A stretch of DNA of 6,372 nt from an uncultured Eubacteriaceae bacterium (GTDB taxonomy: Bacteria; Bacillota; Clostridia; Lachnospirales; CAG-274): positions 1 to 6,372 of the forward strand of contig CALIRN010000200.1 in the NCBI GenBank assembly GCA_938042265.1, read 5' to 3'. Positions 1 to 4,777 of this stretch are shown here, piece after piece. The position numbers and the translations under genes are program-made. Position 1 is the stretch's first letter. Each line of letters opens with the position of its first letter. The notes under the pieces were generated by a model. It was given only the letters and a program-made list of their open reading frames with translations. It searched no databases and had not been told where the DNA came from.

Positions 1-3
1 TTC

Positions 4-17
4 TCACCTCCTTACGC
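4..17 (-). promoter_or_regulatory. Ribosome binding site of a leftward gene starting just outside the window
   Basis: On the minus strand this reads GCGTAAGGAGGTGA, followed by GAA at the very edge. It is a near-perfect Shine-Dalgarno sequence placed so that a start codon would fall just beyond base 1. The identical 14 bases occur at 670-683 in front of the 54-residue membrane protein, so the leftward operon probably continues past the left edge. A 12-codon minus frame (4-42) ends in this RBS with the residues SVRR, like the mini-ORF at 670-735. It has no good RBS of its own and is not called as a gene. Confidence 0.6.
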
Positions 18-57
18 TTCCTTGTCTGCCCGCTTTTCTCATTTACTTGTTGCCTAG

Positions 58-86
58 TTGATATTGTGTAATTCTTATGTTAAAAT
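58..86 (+). promoter_or_regulatory. Sigma-A type promoter of the DUF2513 gene
   Basis: TTGATA at 58-63 and TAAAAT at 81-86 are separated by exactly 17 bases. A TG at 78-79 forms an extended -10 element. Transcription would begin near 93, about 20 bases upstream of the ATG at 114. This gives the rightward gene a private promoter inside an otherwise leftward region. Confidence 0.6.
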
Positions 87-113
87 AGGCTCAAAACAAA
101 AAGGAGAACTAAT

Positions 114-494
114 ATGAAATTAAATCCAGATTGCATACGCGACATACTTATTACCATTGAGAATTATCCTGTACCTATGGATTTAATCCCTCAAGAATTT
201 TATAAACTTTTACCACAGTATAGTTCTACAGAGATTAATTATTGTTCAAAAAGATTGTATGAAGCAGGCTACATTAACCTTGTTTTTATTTCTGTGCCTA
301 GTACATTCATTAAATCCTCAAATAAGGAAATACAGTATTTTGGCGATTTAACATATTTAGGACATGAATTTCTTGAATATGTTAAAACAGATACTATATG
401 GCGAAAGATAAAATCCAAAGCCAGCTCATTAGGTTGCTTTGCTTTACCTATACTCCAGCAAATAGCAAGCCAAATAATAGTAAATAAACTTTGA
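114..494 (+). CDS. DUF2513 family protein, function unknown
   Basis: This 126-residue protein begins MKLNPDCIRD, the characteristic opening of the phage- and plasmid-associated DUF2513 family. It also has the family-like block DLTYLGHEFLEYVKTDTIW at residues 78-96 and a C-terminal LPILQQIASQII helix at 111-122. The fold is probably winged-helix-like (inference), and no enzymatic role is known to me. The start is supported by AAAGGAGAA about 8 bases upstream of the ATG. The protein ends soon after the conserved C-terminal helix, so it may be slightly shorter than usual relatives. It has its own promoter at 58-86 and points against the leftward genes on both sides. Its stop lies only 5 bases from the stop of the convergent membrane-protein gene, and I see no intrinsic terminator between them. 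Own promoter plus reversed orientation is typical of a phage moron (accessory) gene. Family assignment is from recognition, not a search. Confidence 0.8.
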   Translation: MKLNPDCIRDILITIENYPVPMDLIPQEFYKLLPQYSSTEINYCSKRLYEAGYINLVFISVPSTFIKSSNKEIQYFGDLTYLGHEFLEYVKTDTIWRKIKSKASSLGCFALPILQQIASQIIVNKL

Positions 495-499
495 TAATC

Positions 500-664
500 T
501 TATTTTTGTTTCATTGCCTTTAATGCAAGATCCTTTATTCTGTCCACGCTAAGCTCATCATTGTACTTTGTAGCTAAATAATAAAGAACGCCGCACAATG
601 CAAAATAATATGACACTGCTTTCAATATCACAGCCACCAATGCAACGATTAAAACAATATACAT
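500..664 (-). CDS. Small membrane protein (54 aa), hypothetical
   Basis: A 54-residue frame starts MYIVLIVALVAVILKAVSYY. It has a hydrophobic segment over residues 2-18 and a second from about 19 to 31 (YYFALCGVLYYLA), then a charged tail (KYNDELSVDRIKDLALKAMKQK). This predicts one or two membrane spans with a cytoplasmic basic tail. The start is decided by a perfect AGGAGGTGAGGAAA ribosome binding site directly before the ATG, the same arrangement as at the Cro-like gene. It follows the 21-codon mini-ORF, whose stop lies inside this RBS, so translation is probably coupled. It converges on the DUF2513 gene with a 5-base gap. No function can be assigned; small membrane proteins of this kind are common in the early region of Clostridia phages. 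Confidence 0.7.
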   Translation of the reverse strand: MYIVLIVALVAVILKAVSYYFALCGVLYYLATKYNDELSVDRIKDLALKAMKQK

Positions 665-669
665 TTTCC

Positions 670-735
670 TCACCTCCTTACGCCGTTTCGTTTTTCTTTA
701 TCCATTCCCATAATGCCTGTATCATCAGTGTTCAT
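670..735 (-). CDS. 21-aa mini-ORF coupling two early genes
   Basis: The frame encodes MNTDDTGIMGMDKEKRNGVR plus a final R. Its ATG overlaps the stop of the upstream reading frame as ATGA (735-732) and is preceded by AGAGGTGAAAAT, a fair ribosome binding site. Its last codons and stop (GTA AGG AGG TGA) form the ribosome binding site of the downstream membrane protein. The arrangement fits translational coupling, with ribosomes ending here re-initiating at 664. The peptide may have no function of its own. The composition is too small to judge, so this call rests on overlaps and the RBS. Confidence 0.4.
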   Translation of the reverse strand: MNTDDTGIMGMDKEKRNGVRR

Positions 736-935
736 ATTTTCACCTCTGGGCGACTGTACAGCTCATCATTAAGTTTAGGAAATACCGCATCCAACCAATA
801 GAACATCCTTGCTAATGTCTCTGTCCATTTTTTATGGAAATGATCTTCACAAAAATACTTTATTATGCAAAACAAAACCGTTAAAAACTCATAGTAATCA
901 CAGTTAGTCCATACTCTGAAACCGCCGTTGTCCTT
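732..935 (-). pseudogene. Hypothetical early protein lacking a start codon
   Basis: A minus-strand frame of 66 residues (DNGGFRVWTNCDYYEF at the front, ending SRPEVKI) has protein-like composition, with several Trp, Tyr and Phe and a central hydrophobic stretch FLTVLFCIIKYFC. It is uninterrupted from the Cro-like gene stop at 987 down to the TGA at 732. There is no ATG, GTG or TTG at its front. A strong GGGAGGTGAT lies immediately before AAG (935-933), exactly where the common arrangement GGAGGTGAT-ATG would place a start. The simplest reading is a single T-to-A change that destroyed the start codon. Alternatives are an unusual initiation codon, or a shorter product from an internal TTG or ATG. 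The stop overlaps the next mini-ORF as ATGA, so the operon structure is preserved. I do not recognise the family. Confidence 0.5.
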
Positions 936-986
936 ATCACCTCCCGCTTTGTCTGCTAAATATTTATAATAACCTGTTGAGAATAT

Positions 987-1214
987 TTATGTTGCTATTT
1001 TTGGCAACACAGAGGCAAAAAAAATTTTTTCTTTTTCCTCAGCATTTATGTGCAAAAGTGTGCATAACTTAGTTATTTCACCCGCTCTAAAATCGCTAAT
1101 ATTATTCATCTTGTTCAAAAGTCCTTGATAACTCAGTCCTGCAAACTTGGCTACATAATGGATTTTATATCCCGACTCTTTTATCTTTTCTTTTAATAGG
1201 ATAGTATCCGTCAT
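987..1214 (-). CDS. Small Cro/XRE-like DNA-binding protein, first gene of the leftward operon
   Basis: This 75-residue protein (MTDTILLKEKIKESGYKIHY...) has the layout of short phage XRE-type helix-turn-helix proteins. The HTH covers about residues 6-55, with the two HTH helices around IHYVAKFAGLSYQGLLNKM (18-36). The SDFRAGEITKLCTLL block at 40-54 and the terminal EKEKIFFA at 61-68 are typical of this small family. The ATG at 1214 is chosen over an upstream in-frame ATG at 1232 because GGGAGGTGAGGAA sits directly in front of it; the upstream start would encode the RBS itself. It is transcribed divergently from the repressor gene from the promoter at 1265-1293. By position it should act as a Cro-like antagonist or early regulator in the cytoplasm. 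That role is inferred from position, not from specific residues. Confidence 0.8.
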   Translation of the reverse strand: MTDTILLKEKIKESGYKIHYVAKFAGLSYQGLLNKMNNISDFRAGEITKLCTLLHINAEEKEKIFFASVLPKIAT

Positions 1215-1239
1215 TTCCTCACCTCCCGGCATTTTATCG

Positions 1240-1259
1240 TGTTGCTAATTTTATCCACA
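1240..1259. promoter_or_regulatory. Operator-like dyad 1
   Basis: TGTTGCTAATTTTATCCACA is an imperfect palindrome with 7 of 10 pairs matched. It shares 15 of 20 positions with the dyad at 1276-1295. It covers the predicted transcription start of the leftward promoter, so a bound repressor would block the Cro-like operon. Confidence 0.45.
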
Positions 1260-1264
1260 AGTAA

Positions 1265-1293
1265 ATAATAGCACCTGTTTACAATTTTGTCAA
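1265..1293 (-). promoter_or_regulatory. Leftward (early) promoter of the Cro-like operon
   Basis: Read on the minus strand, TTGACA (1293-1288) and TATTAT (1270-1265) are separated by 17 bases, with TGC just before the -10 giving an extended -10 element. Transcription would start near 1258. Operator-like dyads cover the -35 region and the start site. Confidence 0.75.
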
Positions 1294-1295
1294 CA
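1276..1295. promoter_or_regulatory. Operator-like dyad 2 over the leftward -35
   Basis: TGTTTACAATTTTGTCAACA is an imperfect palindrome with 8 of 10 pairs matched. It overlaps the -35 hexamer of the leftward promoter and starts 36 bases from dyad 1. Position and symmetry suit a dimeric XRE repressor site. Confidence 0.55.
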
Positions 1296-1320
1296 CATTT
1301 TTTTTTAAAACCTAAATTTA

Positions 1321-1340
1321 TGTTGACATTTACGGAAACT
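1321..1340. promoter_or_regulatory. Possible third operator over the repressor promoter -35
   Basis: TGTTGACATTTACGGAAACT matches the reverse complement of dyad 2 at 13 of 20 positions, mainly TGTTGACA and the AAAC end. The match is partly forced because both contain a consensus -35 hexamer, so this is weaker than the other two sites. If real, it would let the repressor control its own gene. Confidence 0.25.
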
Positions 1341-1351
1341 TAACTTATAAT
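1323..1351 (+). promoter_or_regulatory. Repressor (immunity) promoter
   Basis: A perfect consensus TTGACA at 1323-1328 and TATAAT at 1346-1351 are separated by 17 bases. The start would be near 1358, giving a leader of about 30 bases to the ATG at 1388. It should drive the repressor and ImmA-like genes, and possibly the gene that follows. Confidence 0.85.
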
Positions 1352-1387
1352 TAACGTAGAACAAATCCCTAAGATAGAGGTGATACT

Positions 1388-1858
1388 ATGGAAATCGGCG
1401 AGAGAATAAAAAAGAGACGAGAAGATTTAGGCTTAACCCAAGAAGATCTTGCAATTATGTTAGGGTATAAAAATAGGTCTACCGTAAACAAGTGGGAAAA
1501 AGATGGTAGTAAGCTTAGACAAAGCAAAATTGCTGAAATCGCTGAAGCTTTGAATACCACTCCTGCCTATCTTATGGGATGGGATGATGACCCTACCGAT
1601 TATGACAGTAGTATATATATTCCAAAAGAATACCAAGATGAGAGAATAACCCCAGAACAGCTTTATAAAAGCAGAGAAATCGGATTTGAAGAATGGGAAA
1701 GAGAGAGAGCGCATATGGAGATAGTAGAAAATCCCGATATAAGAATGATTGCCCGCGCAGGCAGAAAGATGACAAAAGAACAAGCAGAGCTACTGAGAAG
1801 ATATGCTGAGTTCACATTCCCCGAAGCCTTTAAAGATATTCAAGATGAGGAGGAATAG
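1388..1858 (+). CDS. XRE-family immunity repressor (ImmR/CI-like)
   Basis: This 156-residue protein has an N-terminal helix-turn-helix over about residues 5-64. The HTH core LTQEDLAIMLGYKNRSTVNK (16-35) is followed by KWEKDGSKLRQSKIAEIAEA and TTPAYLMGW. The C-terminal half is highly charged. It carries a block common in Clostridia phage repressors (NPDIRMIARAGRKMTKEQ at 115-132, then LLRRYAEFTFPEAF). There is no LexA/CI S24 peptidase domain, which fits inactivation by a separate partner, the ImmA-like protein encoded next. The ATG at 1388 follows GAGGTGAT. It should hold the leftward early operon silent by binding the dyads at 1240-1295 and probably regulates itself (inference). The stop is one base from the ATG of the next gene. 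Confidence 0.88.
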   Translation: MEIGERIKKRREDLGLTQEDLAIMLGYKNRSTVNKWEKDGSKLRQSKIAEIAEALNTTPAYLMGWDDDPTDYDSSIYIPKEYQDERITPEQLYKSREIGFEEWERERAHMEIVENPDIRMIARAGRKMTKEQAELLRRYAEFTFPEAFKDIQDEEE

Positions 1859-1859
1859 G

Positions 1860-2477
1860 ATGTCCATATTAACAAATTATAACAGAGTTTATGAAGCAGC
1901 TTTCCCCTGTATTAGAGATATGAATATAAACTCATTGCCTGTTTCTGTTGATAAACTTACCGAATATCTCAACATAGAAACAATACCACTAAGTAGATAT
2001 ATCAATGAAGGATTTTCTGAAAAGCAAATATTTGAAATATGGGGTAATGAGGACGGCGTAGTGCAAAAATCATGCGTCGATAACAAAATTAAAATCTCTT
2101 ATAATGATGGGAAGCACCCACAACGCCAACGATTTACAATAGTTGAGGAATGCAGTCACATATTGTTGAATCACCTTGACAGTAAGTCTTTCAATATTTT
2201 TGATCAAAGGTATTCTTTTATACAATACGAACAATGCGAGGTTGAAGCCAGAGCCTGTGCCGGTCTACTGCTATTACCACCTAATTTTTATTATGATAAT
2301 TTGGAATATCTTTCCTTTGAGCATATCGCAGATATATGTGATATATCATTAAAATGCGCTAAAACAAGAGTAAGTATTTATGAGAAATTCAGAAATGTTA
2401 TTTGTTATAGCATGGAAAAATATGGTTTGAAAAAGCATAAAACGTTTTATTTTTATGAACCTATTTGGGCGTTATAG
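1860..2477 (+). CDS. ImmA/IrrE-type metallopeptidase-like protein, variant metal motif
   Basis: This 205-residue protein has the layout of the ImmA/IrrE (peptidase M78, formerly DUF955) family. In ICEBs1 and related phages this protein cleaves the XRE repressor to induce the element. The core RFTIVEECSHILLNH (residues 91-105) aligns with the usual RFTxAHExGHxLLxH, but the first zinc histidine is Glu (E96). E97 and H100 remain. The second motif CEVEARACAGLLLLPPNFY (126-144) matches the E-A-x-x-F-A-x-x-L-L-M-P block, supplying E129 as the third ligand position. Whether it is an active protease is uncertain. The start at 1860 is chosen because GAGGAGGAA ends 4 bases before it and the ATG lies one base past the repressor stop. 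An earlier in-frame ATG at 1803 would overlap the repressor by 56 bases and has no such RBS. The pair is almost certainly one operon. Confidence 0.85.
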   Translation: MSILTNYNRVYEAAFPCIRDMNINSLPVSVDKLTEYLNIETIPLSRYINEGFSEKQIFEIWGNEDGVVQKSCVDNKIKISYNDGKHPQRQRFTIVEECSHILLNHLDSKSFNIFDQRYSFIQYEQCEVEARACAGLLLLPPNFYYDNLEYLSFEHIADICDISLKCAKTRVSIYEKFRNVICYSMEKYGLKKHKTFYFYEPIWAL

Positions 2478-2528
2478 ATTACTAAAGAAAACAAGTAATG
2501 AAAACTTAATCATGCGGGGAGGTAAAAC

Positions 2529-3299
2529 ATGGGGTTATTTTCAAAGAAAGAAGATTGCTTTGTCTGTGGAGGAAAAAGCAATATAAAAATATTAGACGGT
2601 GCTATTTGTACAGAGTGTAGAGATAAAAGTATAGGTTATCTACCGGAAATGATATGGAGCCCAAAACAATATTCCAAGCAACAGGTCAGAACAGCTATCA
2701 ATCGCAGAGAAAAAGATTTTGAATTCCTTTCAATATTTAATGAAACAAGGTCTATAGCCGACAAACTCTATATTGATGAGACAAATAAACTATGGTATAT
2801 CCCACGAGTTGGATTAAACGGCACACACATAAAACCCCCAATTATACATAAATTCGAAGATATTTTAAATTTCGAACTACAGGAAAACGGTACCACCGTT
2901 GCAAAGGGAGGGTTAGGTAGTGCCATTGTAGGCGGTGCATTGTTCGGTTCTACCGGAGCCATAGTCGGAGCTGTCGCCGGATGCAAAAACACAGATATTA
3001 TAGACACTGTTCGTATTAATGTTACAGTCAATGATATGCTTAAACCTAATATGAGTATCAACCTACTACCCGATAAAGCAAAGAGAAACTCTGCTATGTA
3101 CGGCAAAGCTATGACAGACGCACAAAATATACTTGCCTTATTATCTATTATGGTCGAACAGGTTAAAGCTGAGACTAATACAAATACCATTGCCCCTGTC
3201 TCCGTTGCCGATGAAATCAGAAAATTCAAGGAATTACTTGATATGGGTGCTATCACCCAGGAGGAATTTGATACCAAGAAAAAAGAGCTTTTAGGATAA
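2529..3299 (+). CDS. DUF4428-like zinc-ribbon / glycine-rich / SHOCT protein, function unknown
   Basis: This 256-residue protein has three recognisable parts. The first is an N-terminal zinc ribbon, with CxxC at C10/C13 and CxxC at C27/C30, resembling DUF4428 (MGLFSKK...CFVCGGKS). The middle region may be PH-like and contains a glycine-rich, hydrophobic run at 127-151 (GGLGSAIVGGALFGSTGAIV). This run resembles a glycine zipper able to insert in or lie on a membrane. The last part is a C-terminal SHOCT domain at 226-256 (ADEIRKFKELLDMGAITQEE, then FDTKKKELLG), usually an oligomerisation or targeting module. GGGGAGGT precedes the ATG by 5 bases. It lies 51 bases after the ImmA-like gene and would be expressed in the integrated state. 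That position, between immunity genes and integrase, often holds superinfection-exclusion or lysogenic-conversion genes. Such a role is a guess; no catalytic motif is visible. Confidence 0.75.
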   Translation: MGLFSKKEDCFVCGGKSNIKILDGAICTECRDKSIGYLPEMIWSPKQYSKQQVRTAINRREKDFEFLSIFNETRSIADKLYIDETNKLWYIPRVGLNGTHIKPPIIHKFEDILNFELQENGTTVAKGGLGSAIVGGALFGSTGAIVGAVAGCKNTDIIDTVRINVTVNDMLKPNMSINLLPDKAKRNSAMYGKAMTDAQNILALLSIMVEQVKAETNTNTIAPVSVADEIRKFKELLDMGAITQEEFDTKKKELLG

Positions 3300-3338
3300 A
3301 TTCTATCCAAGAAAATACGCTTTTCAATTAGGATCTAA

Positions 3339-3359
3339 ACCAAAATATAAAAGTTTGGT
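3339..3359 (+). repeat. Weak inverted repeat after the SHOCT gene
   Basis: ACCAAA (3339-3344) and TTTGGT (3354-3359) form a 6-bp dyad with a 9-base AT-rich loop, 40 bases after the stop of the SHOCT gene. There is no T-run, so it is not a convincing terminator. Confidence 0.25.
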
Positions 3360-3373
3360 CGAAATCAACTGTT

Positions 3374-3415
3374 TTCGGATAGATTCGTACAAATTCGGAC
3401 ACAATCCTGTCCGAA
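3374..3415. repeat. Phased TTCGGA repeats with an 8-bp dyad
   Basis: TTCGGA at 3374, TTCGTA at 3384 and TTCGGA at 3394 are spaced exactly 10 bases apart. The last belongs to a perfect 8-bp inverted repeat, TTCGGACA (3394-3401) and TGTCCGAA (3408-3415), with a 6-base loop. No T-run follows, so a protein-binding array is more likely than a terminator. It lies in the non-coding gap upstream of the integrase gene. Confidence 0.45.
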
Positions 3416-3423
3416 ATACACTT

Positions 3424-3468
3424 ATTTCAAACAGAAAAAGCCCTCCGCTACCAACAGAGGACTTCTTC
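3424..3468 (-). terminator. Intrinsic terminator, minus-strand orientation
   Basis: On the minus strand GAAGAAGTCCTC pairs with GAGGGCTTTTTC over 12 positions (two G-U pairs) with an 11-base loop, followed by a T-rich tail (TTTTTCTGTTT). On the plus strand the same stem has two A-C mismatches and a poor T-tail, so it works best leftward. It may still act weakly as the end of the rightward immunity operon. Confidence 0.6.
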
Positions 3469-3520
3469 AAGATACTATAAAACTTTGCGCGGTGCGAAAG
3501 TGTATATAATATCCCTCAAC
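3425..3520 (-). ncRNA. Candidate minus-strand small RNA upstream of the integrase
   Basis: The minus strand carries an extended -10 TGATATAAT (TATAAT at 3532-3527) with TTTACA 18 bases upstream. Leftward transcription from about 3520 would end at the terminator at 3424-3468, giving an RNA of about 95 nucleotides with no convincing reading frame. A leftward terminator with no leftward gene before it is the main reason for the proposal. It may instead be a bidirectional terminator of the neighbouring rightward gene. Confidence 0.25.
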
Positions 3521-3549
3521 AAGATAATTATATCACACTTTTTAGCACC
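3491..3549. promoter_or_regulatory. Long dyad with -10 elements on both strands, upstream of integrase
   Basis: Left and right arms match in three blocks: GGTGC (3491-3495) with GCACC (3545-3549), AAAGTGT (3497-3503) with ACACTTT (3535-3541), and ATATAAT with ATTATAT. The loop is 16 bases. Each arm contains a TATAAT, on the plus strand at 3505-3510 and on the minus strand at 3532-3527. The plus-strand copy is the best candidate for the integrase -10, but its -35 is poor. A shorter CACC/GGTG hairpin followed by TTATTTTT (3546-3568) shares sequence with the right arm. Confidence 0.45.
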
Positions 3550-3590
3550 CTGTAAAGGTGTTATTTTTATACCCCAAAAGGAGTGATATT

Positions 3591-4739
3591 ATGGCTGTGA
3601 AAACAAACTACAGCAAAAACGGCAGTAGCTATTACAGGGTTACAGCTACTATCGGCAAAGACGAAAACGGCAAGCTCATCCGCAAAGAGTTCTACGGCAA
3701 AAGCAAAAAGGAAGCCGAAGAAAAGCGAGACGAATATCTGATAAATGTCAGATCTGGACTTGCGGTAGATTACCAAGAACACGCTCTCGGCAACCTTATG
3801 AAGCTTTGGTTATTTGAGGTCATAAAACCCAACAAGGCAGAAAACACCCTTGTTCGTTACATGGGGATATACAACTATATTAAATCCAGTAATCTCTACA
3901 GCATCAGAATTTATAACTTGACCCCTATGGACATTCAAAAGTATTACAACGAACTGGCAACCGGCGGAAAAACGCACTCTCAAATATTAATGATCAACAA
4001 AGTGCTTAAGTCTTTTTTCAATTACTGTATTAAGCAGCGATACATTTTCTTTAATCCGTGCGCAGGTGTTGAGTTACCTAAAAAAGACACTACCTCCGAC
4101 AGTGAAAAAGTAGATCCGTTTACGGATGAGGAAATAAAGACCATATTGGACGGAGCAACTGATTATATGATTCCGATAATCACTATCGCACTGGCTACAG
4201 GCTTACGAGAAGGGGAATTGCTTGCACTGACAATACAGGACATAGATTTAAGCAATAACACGATCCATGTCAATAAGTCCCTTAAAGCCACTTATGACAT
4301 AAAATCCGAAACGGAACGCACCAAAGTCATAAAAGTAGGTTCTACCAAAACAAAAAGCAGTGTCAGGGATGTTCCTATACCCAAGAATATAGCACCATTA
4401 TTAAAAGAGCAGGTCAATAATCAGAAAATGCTGTTTATGAGATACGGTATGCTGCAGCAGACACAATTTTTATTTACAACGCCCATAGGAAAATGCATTG
4501 ATCCTAAAAACTTACAACGCCGTTGGGTACGCCTACTGAACCGTATGAATGTAAGGTATCGTAAATTTCACAATATCAGGCACACATATGCAACAAAACT
4601 TTTTGAGGCAGGCATAAACATTAAAACCATACAAACCCTGCTCGGGCATTCCAGTATCACGATCACAGAAAAGACATATGTACACGTTTTGCAAAATATC
4701 AAAGCTGATGCTGTGGATAAAATCAATTATTTATTTTAA
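3591..4739 (+). CDS. int: Tyrosine recombinase/integrase, Tn916-Int/phage type
   Basis: This 382-residue site-specific recombinase cuts and rejoins DNA at att sites through a tyrosine nucleophile. The N-terminal part (1-60) resembles the AP2-like arm-binding domain (GSSYYRVTATIGKDENGK). Residues 64-165 form the SAM-like core-binding domain. The catalytic domain follows with all key residues: R206 in ATGLREGELLAL, a lysine in STKTKSSVRDVP (K255 likely), H327-x-x-R330 in HNIRHTYATKLF, H353 in LLGHSS and Y363 in KTYVHV. The length is normal for the family and no break is visible. The ATG at 3591 is chosen because AAAAGGAGTGAT lies just upstream; a GTG at 3558 would add 11 residues without an RBS. 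It is the last gene before host tuf, the usual place for an integrase beside its att site. No excisionase gene is visible in the window. Confidence 0.95.
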   Translation: MAVKTNYSKNGSSYYRVTATIGKDENGKLIRKEFYGKSKKEAEEKRDEYLINVRSGLAVDYQEHALGNLMKLWLFEVIKPNKAENTLVRYMGIYNYIKSSNLYSIRIYNLTPMDIQKYYNELATGGKTHSQILMINKVLKSFFNYCIKQRYIFFNPCAGVELPKKDTTSDSEKVDPFTDEEIKTILDGATDYMIPIITIALATGLREGELLALTIQDIDLSNNTIHVNKSLKATYDIKSETERTKVIKVGSTKTKSSVRDVPIPKNIAPLLKEQVNNQKMLFMRYGMLQQTQFLFTTPIGKCIDPKNLQRRWVRLLNRMNVRYRKFHNIRHTYATKLFEAGINIKTIQTLLGHSSITITEKTYVHVLQNIKADAVDKINYLF

Positions 4740-4757
4740 AATTTCATCAAAAACTAT

Positions 4758-4777
4758 TGTGGGAAAAATGTGGGAAA
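4758..4777 (+). repeat. Direct repeat TGTGGGAAA x2, probable integrase arm-binding sites
   Basis: Two exact copies of TGTGGGAAA (4758-4766 and 4769-4777) start 11 bases apart, 18 bases after the integrase stop. Short direct repeats flanking the core are typical arm-type sites for integrases with an AP2-like N-terminal domain. Confidence 0.5.

Noticed and set aside
598..801. Plus-strand reading frame of 67 codons
   Set aside because: It has no RBS, is Ser/His-rich, and lies opposite the membrane protein, mini-ORF and startless frame, which have RBSs and coupling.
1488..1500. AGTGGGAAA inside the repressor gene as a further integrase arm site
   Set aside because: It lacks the first T, is single, lies within coding sequence for a conserved KWE motif, and is far from the junction.
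1369..1783. Minus-strand frames opposite the repressor gene
   Set aside because: They are antisense shadows of a clear HTH protein and have no ribosome binding sites.
1388..2477. XRE plus ImmA-like pair as a toxin-antitoxin module
   Set aside because: Divergent promoter, operator-like dyads, Cro-like gene and nearby integrase fit an immunity switch better; no toxin domain is visible.
2768..3310. 180-codon minus-strand frame opposite the SHOCT gene
   Set aside because: Long, but the plus strand encodes recognisable Cys motifs and a SHOCT domain with a good RBS; the minus frame has neither.
3558..3590. GTG start 11 codons upstream for the integrase
   Set aside because: No ribosome binding site precedes it, and the ATG at 3591 has AAAAGGAGTGAT correctly spaced.
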